DNA from: an uncultured Alphaproteobacteria bacterium
Lineage (GTDB): Bacteria; Pseudomonadota; Alphaproteobacteria; Caulobacterales; Hyphomonadaceae
Direction: 5' to 3'
DNA length: 64,000 nucleotides
Assembly: GCA_903831255.1 (NCBI GenBank)
Contig: CAIKWZ010000024.1
Location: 48,614 to 112,613 of the forward strand
The stretch's first letter is position 1. Each line of letters begins with the position of its first letter. Below, piece after piece: positions 18,256-25,622 of the stretch. A program made the translations under genes and the position numbers. Below the pieces are notes generated by a model. The model did not search any database and had not been told where the DNA came from. It saw only the letters and a program-made list of their open reading frames with translations.

Positions 18256-19179
18256 TTAAGCAGATGTCAGGTCTCGCCACGCGGTCTGACGACGCGCCTC
18301 ACGCGCCCTTGCGGCCACGCCAAGAAGACCTGTCTGAGGCGCAAACGCCTCCCGGTCGTCTTCCGGCGTCAGGCTCCAGCATTCCTCAAGGCGCGCCCAA
18401 AGACCGATCGATGCCCGGAAATAGGCGGACATCAGAAGCACATCGCCTGGCTTCGCCATGGTTGTCTGGGAGATCGCATGGGCCTGCATGATAAGTCCCA
18501 GGGTATCCTCGAGAATAGCTTCGGGCCAGCCGCATCTCCGCCCAAGACAGAAGAGAGCGATCTGAAGAGCCGCAACACTGTAAACATCTTCAATCAGACG
18601 AAACGGCTTTATGAAGGAGACATAGGCGTCAGCGCTCAAAACGTCTTCATCGCTCACGCGGACATCGGTGAGACGAATGTCGGCAATCGGCATATGATCG
18701 ACATATCGACCATAGGGGGAGGTATCGATGATCACGCCTGATGCCGCTTTCGGAATGCGGACCATGCGAAGATGATTGCGTCCATCATGCTCGCCTATTG
18801 ATGCGGCGATGTAGAGAATATCGGCTAAGGGCGACATGCTCCCCCAGCGCTTTGTTCCATTTAACGTCCACCCATCCCCGTCCCGCACAAGAGAGGCCGA
18901 GATCGCAGACGGCTTCGGCCCCTGATCTTCGCTGACGCAAAACGCCGTGACAGCATCCTCTGGGGTCGTCGGGAACAAACGCCTTATCGCAGCCTGATGA
19001 CCGGCTGCTCCCGCCTCCAGGCGCCCCTTCGCCATGACCGCCCTCCTCGCCAGACGATCGAAGTCGGAAGGGACATCCCCTTCAACAGCGATCGAGGCCT
19101 TGAGAAAGGCCCGCAAATCGCCACGCGGGAACGGCTGGACAGGCTTGAGCACAAACTCCAGCAATTCTGTAGGCGTCAT
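18256..19179 (-). CDS. Acyl-CoA dehydrogenase-like protein (short)
   Basis: A 307-residue protein matching the middle beta domain of acyl-CoA dehydrogenases: AFCVSEDQGPKPSAI resembles the T/SE-P-GSD motif, followed by LNGTKRWGSMSPLADILYIAA. Full enzymes are about 380-400 residues; here the N-terminal helical domain is shortened and no clear C-terminal catalytic Glu region or FAD-binding RxFGG motif is seen. It may be a divergent or reduced flavoprotein, or a degenerate copy. The next gene upstream on the strand is the MpaB-like protein. Start ATG 19179 is the first in frame. Confidence 0.65.
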   Translation of the reverse strand: MTPTELLEFVLKPVQPFPRGDLRAFLKASIAVEGDVPSDFDRLARRAVMAKGRLEAGAAGHQAAIRRLFPTTPEDAVTAFCVSEDQGPKPSAISASLVRDGDGWTLNGTKRWGSMSPLADILYIAASIGEHDGRNHLRMVRIPKAASGVIIDTSPYGRYVDHMPIADIRLTDVRVSDEDVLSADAYVSFIKPFRLIEDVYSVAALQIALFCLGRRCGWPEAILEDTLGLIMQAHAISQTTMAKPGDVLLMSAYFRASIGLWARLEECWSLTPEDDREAFAPQTGLLGVAARAREARRQTAWRDLTSA

Positions 19180-19324
19180 AGGGTGCGGCTCCTGCTGAGC
19201 GCCGTCTCAATTCCTGCGCTCCTAAAAAGTGCTGGTAGCGCCCGCAGGCCCGAAGGCCAAGTCCAAAGGATAAGACATCGATGGCGACGATCCCCGCTTG
19301 CGCCGTCGCTGTGCGCCTGGCCTG

Positions 19325-20650
19325 TCAGACGTGATGAGCCGCCACTGCCGGGCGATAATTGTCGGCGTTGGTTGTAAACTCGGCATGGCCGTAGCGCTTC
19401 AGCAGGCGGTGAATGTTTCGAACCAGTCTCTGATCTGCAAAACCACGCAGTGTCGGGGACGAAAGCGCCACTCGGTACAGAGAGCTTTTGACGCCTATGC
19501 CGGCGCCGATGATCAGGGCGACCAGATAATCAAGTCCGCTCACAGAGACCCCCATCGCCTGAGCGAGTTTTCGATCGCCGCCAAGAAACTGCTGAATGAA
19601 GACGATACGCGAGAACCTCTGCTCCAGAGCCGAGAAGATGCGATTCGACAAAGACTTGTCCGGAGGAAGATAGGCCGCAAGCGTCGCCCGGATCAGAGTT
19701 CCGCAGGTGGCGTCGTCAAATCCCTCCCTAAGCGTGCCGTTTCGGGCATTCATGATGTCGACGATACCCTGAGGAGTATCAGCGAGCAGATCTTCGGGAA
19801 GACCCAGCAGAAAGCATCGGTACCGACTGAATTCCACCTCGGCGCGTTCCTCGGGGGTAAACTCGGTCCTTCCCTGGCCAATCATCCGGTAAGCGAGCAG
19901 AAAAACCCCGATGAGGCCCGCGGGCATCTGATCGACCTGCGGGATCGGAACGCCGTAAACTGAAACGTCCCATGCCTTCAGTTTTCGAAGGACATTGTAG
20001 CGAACCATCGAGTGCATCAGACGAACCATGGCGGCCGCCTTGAAGCCCTCCCCTCTCGGCTCAAGCGCCCCGGGAAGAGTGGTCACCGCGAAAAATGCTG
20101 AGGTCTCGTTGACGCGTCTTGCCGCCGTCGAGTGGCTTAGGGTCCCGGTCAGGGCCATGGGTAGCGCAGAGTACTTATTGAGAAAGGTCGCGATGAAGGC
20201 CCCGCGCACCATCCAGGGAGCGGCGATCGCTGTAGGTAGTCGGTTGAGACGCGCGCCTTCCCGAACAAGGTCCATATCCAGCCAATCGGGCTCGGTCTCC
20301 ATGTCTTGGATCAGAACGGCAAGCTCCGCCGGCGCATCGGCGACGGCGCCGACCCCCTGATCACACGCTGTCGTCAGCATCTCTATGAGACGACGGAAGC
20401 CGTACTGGGGCATGAGAGCCGCATAGGCGTCCGCCGCCACGTCGCCAAGCATCGCATAGGCCTTGACCCGCTCAACCATCTCCTGAGGCGGCGGTGGAAA
20501 TCTGTGGCGATAACTCGCCATCGAGCTGACGGACACGTCCTCGGTAAACCGTTCGGGTACGATGGAAAAATCAATGTCGCCGTACATTTCGGGAAGCATC
20601 GTCTTCTGACGCTGAATGCGTTCACGAACCGAATCCAGAGAGGCGGTCAT
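19325..20650 (-). CDS. Oxygenase MpaB family protein (DUF2236)
   Basis: A 441-residue protein of the DUF2236 family, which includes fungal MpaB oxygenase and actinobacterial latex-clearing protein Lcp, both heme-b dependent cleaving enzymes. The region VRLMHSMVRYNVL contains the family R..H..VR motif, whose His ligates heme in Lcp. The preceding T.SA.R..ET..F...TT..G stretch also fits. No signal peptide is seen, so it is probably cytoplasmic. It is upstream of the acyl-CoA dehydrogenase-like gene on the same strand, consistent with an accessory role in lipid or terpenoid catabolism (inference). Confidence 0.75.
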   Translation of the reverse strand: MTASLDSVRERIQRQKTMLPEMYGDIDFSIVPERFTEDVSVSSMASYRHRFPPPPQEMVERVKAYAMLGDVAADAYAALMPQYGFRRLIEMLTTACDQGVGAVADAPAELAVLIQDMETEPDWLDMDLVREGARLNRLPTAIAAPWMVRGAFIATFLNKYSALPMALTGTLSHSTAARRVNETSAFFAVTTLPGALEPRGEGFKAAAMVRLMHSMVRYNVLRKLKAWDVSVYGVPIPQVDQMPAGLIGVFLLAYRMIGQGRTEFTPEERAEVEFSRYRCFLLGLPEDLLADTPQGIVDIMNARNGTLREGFDDATCGTLIRATLAAYLPPDKSLSNRIFSALEQRFSRIVFIQQFLGGDRKLAQAMGVSVSGLDYLVALIIGAGIGVKSSLYRVALSSPTLRGFADQRLVRNIHRLLKRYGHAEFTTNADNYRPAVAAHHV

Positions 20651-20921
20651 CTGTCATCCCCCTCGTCGCACCGAGCGGCGGGCCATGGCGGAGGCAATGA
20701 CATTCCTCCCTCCGCGTCAATCTGGACCTGAGGGTCGGCGTGGCGTCATTGGTAGTCAATCCCTCAGACGTCTCGCTCTCTTCCTCAGAGGTCCAGGCGC
20801 CAACGGGGGCCGAAATCTCATCCGGGTCAATGAAACGGCGAGGCGGCCCTTGTCATGACGGCCGCGGAATGGGAGCCTCGTTCAAGACCCGCCTTCATCA
20901 AACAGCCCGGGAGACCCCCAG

Positions 20922-22205
20922 ATGTCGACACTGAGACCTGGCGGGCGTCCCCGACTGAGACTGGCTCCAGCCGTGGGGATCCTATGCCTTGCGCTCGCGG
21001 GATGCTCTGGGCCGTCCGACGAGGCTCCGAAGGAAATCCCCGCCCTAGACGCCGGAGCCCTGCATGAAAGCCTGCTAGTGATCGACGCTCATGCAGATGT
21101 CGTCATCGGATCGACGACGCCCTCATTCCTGACCGCGGACGGACAGTCCCGGATATCGCCCGAGAAGCTCAGGGCCGGGGGCGTCGGCGCGGTCGTTGTT
21201 TCCGTCGCGGCAGGTCCTGGCGAGCGTACTCCGGAAGGTGACGCGCAGGGTCGGGCGGAAGCGGATGAACGACTAGACGTCATCCTCGCTCTCGCCCGGG
21301 ACAATCCGGACAGTCTCGTGATCGCGCGCACCTCCAGGGAAGTGATTGAAGCGCACGAAAGAGGTCTTACTGCTCTCATTCTCGGGTTTCAGAACGCAAG
21401 ATCGCTCGAAGGCGACATCGACAATCTTGATCGGTTCCATGAGGCCGGCGTCAGGGTCTTTTCCCTGAACCATCTGGGTCACAACGACTTTTCCGATTCA
21501 TCCCGCCCCGTTCATATCGCTGCGCTGGGAGCCTATGAGCCGCCTGCGCACAGCGGCCTTTCGGAACTTGGACGACAGGCCATCGAACGGATTAACGCGC
21601 TTGGCGGCCTCGTTGACGTCTCGCAGATGTCGAAGGAGGCGACCCTGCAGGCGATCGCCCTCTCAAAGTCGCCTGTCATCGCGAGCCATTCCAATGTTCG
21701 CGCAATTTCAGACGCCACACGAAATCTTTCGGATGAGGAGATCGATCGCATCGGCCAGACCGGAGGCGTTATCCATGTCTCTCCGTTCGCCGCCTATCTG
21801 ATCAACTTTTCAACTCCGGAAAAACTCCAGGCAATCAAGCTCGCCCGAGAGGCGGCGGGTCTGCCGGCCTACTACTCCTACCCGTATGAGCTGTACTGGG
21901 AGATCCCTGACCCGGCCGCCCGAGCTGCGTTCACCAACTCGATCCGAGCCGCCCTCGGACCCGCATCTGTCGACCTCATGGCGGACCACATCGACTACGT
22001 CGTCAAAAGGATCGGCATCGACCATGTCGGAATCGGGACCGACTTCAATCATGGCGGGGGCATCGAGGGATACGAGGACGCCAGCCAGTCCCGCGCCGTA
22101 ACAGAGACTCTGGTGAAGCGGGGATACACCGCCGAGGACATCGCAAAGATCTGGGGGGGCAACTTCATACGGGCGATGTCCGCAGCAGAGAAAGCCGCGG
22201 GTTAA
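20922..22205 (+). CDS. Membrane dipeptidase (M19 family), lipoprotein
   Basis: A 427-residue zinc dipeptidase of the renal dipeptidase family, hydrolysing dipeptides including Cys-Gly or D-residue dipeptides. A lipoprotein signal (residues 1-27, LALAGC) directs it to an envelope membrane. Metal and fold motifs are complete: IDAHADVV near 49-56, a conserved NHLGHNDFSDSSRP, VDVSQMS, VIASHSNVRAIS and VGIGTDFNHGGGIEG. GGGAG-like sequence precedes ATG 20922. The stop at 22203-22205 abuts a decayed transposase on the other strand. With the GGT lipoprotein at 25623 it could complete extracytoplasmic glutathione breakdown (gamma-Glu, then Cys-Gly), which is inference. Confidence 0.92.
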   Translation: MSTLRPGGRPRLRLAPAVGILCLALAGCSGPSDEAPKEIPALDAGALHESLLVIDAHADVVIGSTTPSFLTADGQSRISPEKLRAGGVGAVVVSVAAGPGERTPEGDAQGRAEADERLDVILALARDNPDSLVIARTSREVIEAHERGLTALILGFQNARSLEGDIDNLDRFHEAGVRVFSLNHLGHNDFSDSSRPVHIAALGAYEPPAHSGLSELGRQAIERINALGGLVDVSQMSKEATLQAIALSKSPVIASHSNVRAISDATRNLSDEEIDRIGQTGGVIHVSPFAAYLINFSTPEKLQAIKLAREAAGLPAYYSYPYELYWEIPDPAARAAFTNSIRAALGPASVDLMADHIDYVVKRIGIDHVGIGTDFNHGGGIEGYEDASQSRAVTETLVKRGYTAEDIAKIWGGNFIRAMSAAEKAAG

Positions 22206-22218
22206 ACCCTGCGACTGT

Positions 22219-22432
22219 GATCTCGCCGTCGAGCAGCCGGTCACGGTTCTTCGAAAACGTCGAATGATCCCAAACCGGATCATCAACGCCCAGGCCCACG
22301 AACCAGCGAAAAGAGAGGTCGACCTCCGGCCGCTCAGTCAGCGGGCGCTCGGAGCGGATCGAATAGAACGCTGCAACAACATGGCGCGCAGCAGACCGAG
22401 CGTGTTTTTCAACGGCCTGCCAAATCGGCGCG
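22219..22432 (-). pseudogene. IS5-family transposase N-terminal relic, frameshifted
   Basis: Reading the minus strand, residues AFYSIRSERPLTERPEVDL continue into the classic IS5 block FRWFVGLGVDDPVWDHSTF followed by SKNRDRLLDGEI at the low-coordinate end. Upstream, GRPLKNTLGLLRAMLLQ fits the segment that normally precedes AFYSIR, but it is in another frame. One missing base between MLLQ and AFYS explains the shift. The DDE catalytic domain is absent, and the fragment stops at the dipeptidase stop codon. It is a dead remnant of an IS5/IS1182-like element. Confidence 0.85.
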
Positions 22433-22493
22433 CACCGCCTCGTGAAGTATCGCTCCGGGGACGGCCGCCTTGTGGGATGGTGATCTGAGCAGG

Positions 22494-22543
22494 ATGCTGT
22501 GCGCTTACGAGTGTCCTTAAGAGCACGTATAGCTGCACAGCAT
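22494..22543. repeat. Inverted repeat (9-bp arms, 32-nt loop)
   Basis: ATGCTGTGC at 22494-22502 is exactly complementary to GCACAGCAT at 22535-22543, enclosing 32 nt that can itself form a weaker GTG/CAC hairpin. It lies just before the IS66-like orfA trace, within the islet. It could be a relic of an insertion-sequence end or only a hairpin; no function is claimed. Confidence 0.5.
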
Positions 22544-22577
22544 GACCCAGATGACTGTATTGACCGGGCCGGAGCGA
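22542..22577 (+). pseudogene. Trace of IS66-type orfA start
   Basis: The plus-strand codons from ATG 22542 read MTQMTVLTGPER, which matches the stereotyped N-terminus of IS66-family accessory transposase proteins (normally continued by RRRWS). Similarity is lost after this point, although the frame stays open for about 50 more codons. Only 12 residues match, so this is a weak call supported mainly by the neighbouring IS5 relic. Confidence 0.4.
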
Positions 22578-22652
22578 TACCTTCGCCGATTGCGGTCCTT
22601 CAGATCAAATGTTGGCCAGTGCATAGAAGTTGCGCGCGTGTTCACACCGCGC

Positions 22653-23993
22653 TCATGCCCCGCCTTCGGACTGTCCACTTATGAATGCGCCGTGGACCGT
22701 GCCGAAATAGTCCATGCTGCACGCTTCGCCTGCGAAGCGTAGCGCGCCTTCTGCCTCCGGCATTGCCAGCGCTTCCCGGTCGGTGGGGCTGCTGTGGACG
22801 GCGTAGAACGAGTAGGAGCCGCCCGCGAGCTGGTCTCTTTCCCAGCGTGTCACCTGCGCCGCGATAGGGGCGGGCGTCGCTGCGCCGAACATGTCGCGTA
22901 GGGCGGCGCTCGCGTCGGCGAGGACGGCGGGTTCGTCCAGAGTCTCCATATGCCGCGCCGCATCGCTGCCTGTAAAGCCGAGTAGCACTGGCGCCCCGGT
23001 CTTTGCGAGGCTCACCCATTGCGACCAGCGACCGGGCTCGCGCTTCATACATTCGTGCCAGTCGATATCTGTTGGCCAGAAAGGCGTTTCGAAGCGCAGG
23101 AAATGCTTGTTGAGAAGCCCCATGCCGAGCCTGTCGATGGCGGCTTGTTTGCCCGCAGGAAGCGCTGGTGTGAAGCGGATGCTGCCCGCCTTCAGCACGC
23201 CGAGCGGCACGGTGACGATGACCCTGCCCGCCCGAAGGCGCTCGCCAGAGGTGAGCTCGACCTCGACGCCCGGCCCGTCCCAGCGCACATGGGCGACCCG
23301 CGAATTGAGACGAATATCGAGGCCGCGCGCCAGATGATCTGTGAGCTGATCATAGCCGCCTGGAAAGAGCACATCGCCGCCGCCGAACGCCTCATCCGCC
23401 CCGATCCACAAGGCGGACAGCTCGCGCGCGCTACCGGAATACTCCTGCTCATAGTCGCCTGCGAGGTGATGGTCGAGCTGCGCCGCTCGAACGGGAGACC
23501 GCTTGCCCGGCGGGCTTATCCGGTCGACTGCATCGCGGAGAGACACGTCTGCGTCTGCCTCCTGCGCCCGCTCAAGCGCGCGCTCGACAACTCCGGACGC
23601 CCAATCCGTGCCGCGCCCCTTTACGCCCAGTGCGGCGAGGTCCGGTGCGATGTAGAGCTTTGAGTTGTCATAGCTGGTAGTGAGGGTTTTGGTGCCCGCT
23701 TCGCGCGCAAGTGCAGTCAGTGGATTGCCGTGCGTCCCATGGATCCAAGACGCGCCAAGATCAATTGGCACATCCGGCCAGAGCCGGCTCGTGTGGATCC
23801 GCCCGCCGATCCGGCCGCGCGCCTCCAGCACAGTGACGCGTGCGCCGCGTGCCGTCAGCGCCTGCGCCGCTGCGAGCCCCGCCATGCCTGCGCCGATGAC
23901 AAGCACTGTCCCCGGCTTGACAGGCTCGCAGGCAGCGACGCCGGGCGCGGCCAGCGCGGCACTCATCACAGCCAGAAAGCGCCGTCTGTCCAT
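22653..23993 (-). CDS. FAD-dependent amine oxidase (flavin monoamine oxidase family)
   Basis: A 446-residue flavoprotein oxidising amines to aldehydes or imines with H2O2 release. ATG 23993 gives an export signal MDRRRFLAVMSAALAAPGVAAC that combines a Tat-like RRRFL with a lipobox-like AAC; a longer frame upstream lacks this. The dinucleotide motif GAGMAGLAAAQAL, then EARGRIGGRI and DLGASWIHG, and the C-terminal FAGEACSMDYFGTVHGAFISG are the family hallmarks. The protein ends soon after the last motif, slightly shorter than usual. Base use appears richer in G+C, especially GCG/CGC codons, than neighbours. Together with flanking IS relics this suggests transfer. Confidence 0.9.
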   Translation of the reverse strand: MDRRRFLAVMSAALAAPGVAACEPVKPGTVLVIGAGMAGLAAAQALTARGARVTVLEARGRIGGRIHTSRLWPDVPIDLGASWIHGTHGNPLTALAREAGTKTLTTSYDNSKLYIAPDLAALGVKGRGTDWASGVVERALERAQEADADVSLRDAVDRISPPGKRSPVRAAQLDHHLAGDYEQEYSGSARELSALWIGADEAFGGGDVLFPGGYDQLTDHLARGLDIRLNSRVAHVRWDGPGVEVELTSGERLRAGRVIVTVPLGVLKAGSIRFTPALPAGKQAAIDRLGMGLLNKHFLRFETPFWPTDIDWHECMKREPGRWSQWVSLAKTGAPVLLGFTGSDAARHMETLDEPAVLADASAALRDMFGAATPAPIAAQVTRWERDQLAGGSYSFYAVHSSPTDREALAMPEAEGALRFAGEACSMDYFGTVHGAFISGQSEGGA

Positions 23994-24389
23994 GCAGGCC
24001 AGCTCCGAGTTATTGAATCCAGCAAACCTGACTCGCCTAATCTGCCAAGGTTGGTTCCGCATTCCTGCGTCTGACAAGCTTCAGCATTCCGTGCAATGAG
24101 CACGCGCAACCGGCAGGAAAGGGCCAAAGACATGAGTGGGCCTTGTCGCGTCCTGCGGCTCGAATATTCCCGTTCCCTGCCCTTGCTTGAGTGCGTGCAT
24201 GCTAGGTTGCTTCTGCGAAGTGAACCGCCAAGCCGCGGCAATCGCCGCCGTGTGTTGGCTGGCGACCCCTCCCTCCAAAAGCCGACCTTTCCCGACAGTA
24301 GCAGATCATCCCGGAGCCCCAACCGGGGCGCCAGCGGGGCGCGGGCATTTTTGGCTTTTTCCGAGAAGGCTCTAAAGCCTTGTTTTTAA
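23994..24389. other. 396-bp non-coding stretch before tRNA-Arg
   Basis: No open frame here resembles a known protein, and none has a convincing ribosome site. It should contain the amine oxidase promoter (minus strand) and, at its right end, a plus-strand hairpin terminator next to the tRNA. I saw no IS relic in this part. Confidence 0.5.
24366..24387 (+). terminator. Hairpin with T-run next to tRNA-Arg (plus strand)
   Basis: AAGGCT (24366-24371), loop CTAA, AGCCTT (24376-24381), then G and five T residues. The T-run is on the plus strand, opposite to the tRNA, so it would stop transcription coming from the islet rather than end the tRNA transcript. Confidence 0.5.
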
Positions 24390-24466
24390 TGGCGCACCCG
24401 AAGAGATTCGAACTCCTGACCCCCAGATTCGTAGTCTGGTGCTCTATCCAGCTGAGCTACGGGTGC
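24390..24466 (-). tRNA. tRNA-Arg (anticodon ACG)
   Basis: A 77-nt cloverleaf read on the minus strand. The acceptor GCACCCG (24460-24466) pairs with CGGGTGC (24394-24400), the D arm is GCTC/GAGC, the anticodon arm is CCAGA-CTACGAA-TCTGG with ACG at 24430-24432, and the T arm has TTCGAAT. The discriminator is G, and CCA is encoded at 24390-24392. ACG is normally edited to ICG and reads CGU, CGC and CGA. Its 3' end faces the IS-containing islet. Confidence 0.97.
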
Positions 24467-24549
24467 CTGCCAAGCCCCGGTAATTAGCCTCCGCCTTCTT
24501 CAAGCGCAAGGCTGCCGTCAGGAATGTTTCGACCGGCTCCCGAAAGCAG

Positions 24550-25539
24550 CTAACGAGCTTCCCAGACCCCACGTGCGACAGCACGAGCGACACAGGCCGC
24601 CGCCAGTTCCCCCAGACGTGCGATCAGGAGGGGGCGCGCGTGGGACCAGGTCACCTCGGCCGTCGACAAGCAGAAGACCACATCTCCATCGAAGGGTGCA
24701 AAGACCGGGCGGATCGCCCGCGCCAGGCCGGACATAGCCATCTTGGCCACGCGCCGGGCCTCAGAGGGGGTCAGAGCGACGTTGACCGCGACACAACCCA
24801 AAGTGGTGTTGACGCGATCCACCGTCGCGGATCCCGACCGTTTGGCAGCCCCCCAGTCGTCGAGATCAAGAGCGTAATCCGATGGCGGCCGTCCGCTTCC
24901 AAATTCTCCCTGCTGCTCAAAGGGCCATGCCCAGAACACGTCCGTTCCGGGCATGTAGACCGAACCGAATGCGTTAACCGCAACAAGCGCGCCGACCTCC
25001 AACCCGTCATCGCAGACCGCACTCGCCGAACCGAGCCCCCCTCGCGAAGCGCCAGCCCGCGCCCCATAGGCGGCTCCGGCTCGCCCGAGCTCAAACTCAG
25101 AACCGCATGACCTCAGAGCCTTGATCCCCAGGTCCCTGTAGGGAGGGTTTTCCGACCAATTCTTATCGCCTCCATTGGCAAGGTCATAGAGAATGGCCGC
25201 AGGGACGATCGGAGACACGGGAACGTCAGATCGCCCCTGAAGAGAAAAGCCTGCCCTCTCCCGCCCGAGAACAGCTGCCACGCCGTCAGCGGCTGCAAGA
25301 CCGTAAACCGAGCCCCCCGAAAGTACGATCGCATCGATTTCATCGACGAGGCCGTCCGGCGCCAAGGCATCCGTCTCCCGCGTTCCGGGTCCGCCGCCAG
25401 CCACCATCGCCGCCGCCACGGACCGTCTCAACGGACGAATCACCGTGGCGCCCGTCTCCCGAAGGGAATCATGAGCTGACCCCACTGTGATTCCAGCGAC
25501 ATCTGTGATCAGATTTGATCGACCCGGTCGAACCGCCAT
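24550..25539 (-). CDS. P1 family peptidase (NylC/DmpA-like N-terminal nucleophile hydrolase)
   Basis: A 329-residue hydrolase of the L-aminopeptidase/D-esterase (DmpA) and nylon-oligomer hydrolase (NylC) family, which cleaves itself into two chains to expose a nucleophile. The N-terminal NLITDVAGITVGSAHD, GGGPGTRETD, VLSGGSVYGL and GGLGSAS blocks are conserved. The sequence VNTTLGCVAVN places the predicted autocleavage between Asn244 and Thr245, as in NylC, and the small chain carries RAIRPVFAPFDGDVVF. No signal peptide. It is divergent from the GGT gene, 83 bp away, and may share control. Confidence 0.9.
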   Translation of the reverse strand: MAVRPGRSNLITDVAGITVGSAHDSLRETGATVIRPLRRSVAAAMVAGGGPGTRETDALAPDGLVDEIDAIVLSGGSVYGLAAADGVAAVLGRERAGFSLQGRSDVPVSPIVPAAILYDLANGGDKNWSENPPYRDLGIKALRSCGSEFELGRAGAAYGARAGASRGGLGSASAVCDDGLEVGALVAVNAFGSVYMPGTDVFWAWPFEQQGEFGSGRPPSDYALDLDDWGAAKRSGSATVDRVNTTLGCVAVNVALTPSEARRVAKMAMSGLARAIRPVFAPFDGDVVFCLSTAEVTWSHARPLLIARLGELAAACVARAVARGVWEAR

Positions 25540-25622
25540 TTGACACCTTCGCCGGCCAGTCTAGTTGCTGATCGCGCGGATCTTATGACGGTCCGTCTGA
25601 CACCACGCAAGAAGGGGGCCCC

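Larger units (their letters stand above)
22206..24389. mobile_element. Putative small genomic islet next to tRNA-Arg
   Basis: Between the M19 dipeptidase stop and the 3' end of tRNA-Arg lie a frameshifted IS5-type transposase fragment, a short IS66-type orfA trace, a 9-bp inverted repeat, one intact amine oxidase gene and about 400 bp without coding. The islet abuts the tRNA at its 3' (CCA) side, the usual integration point for islands. No integrase and no duplicated tRNA 3' end were seen, so the insertion mechanism is unproven. Confidence 0.4.
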
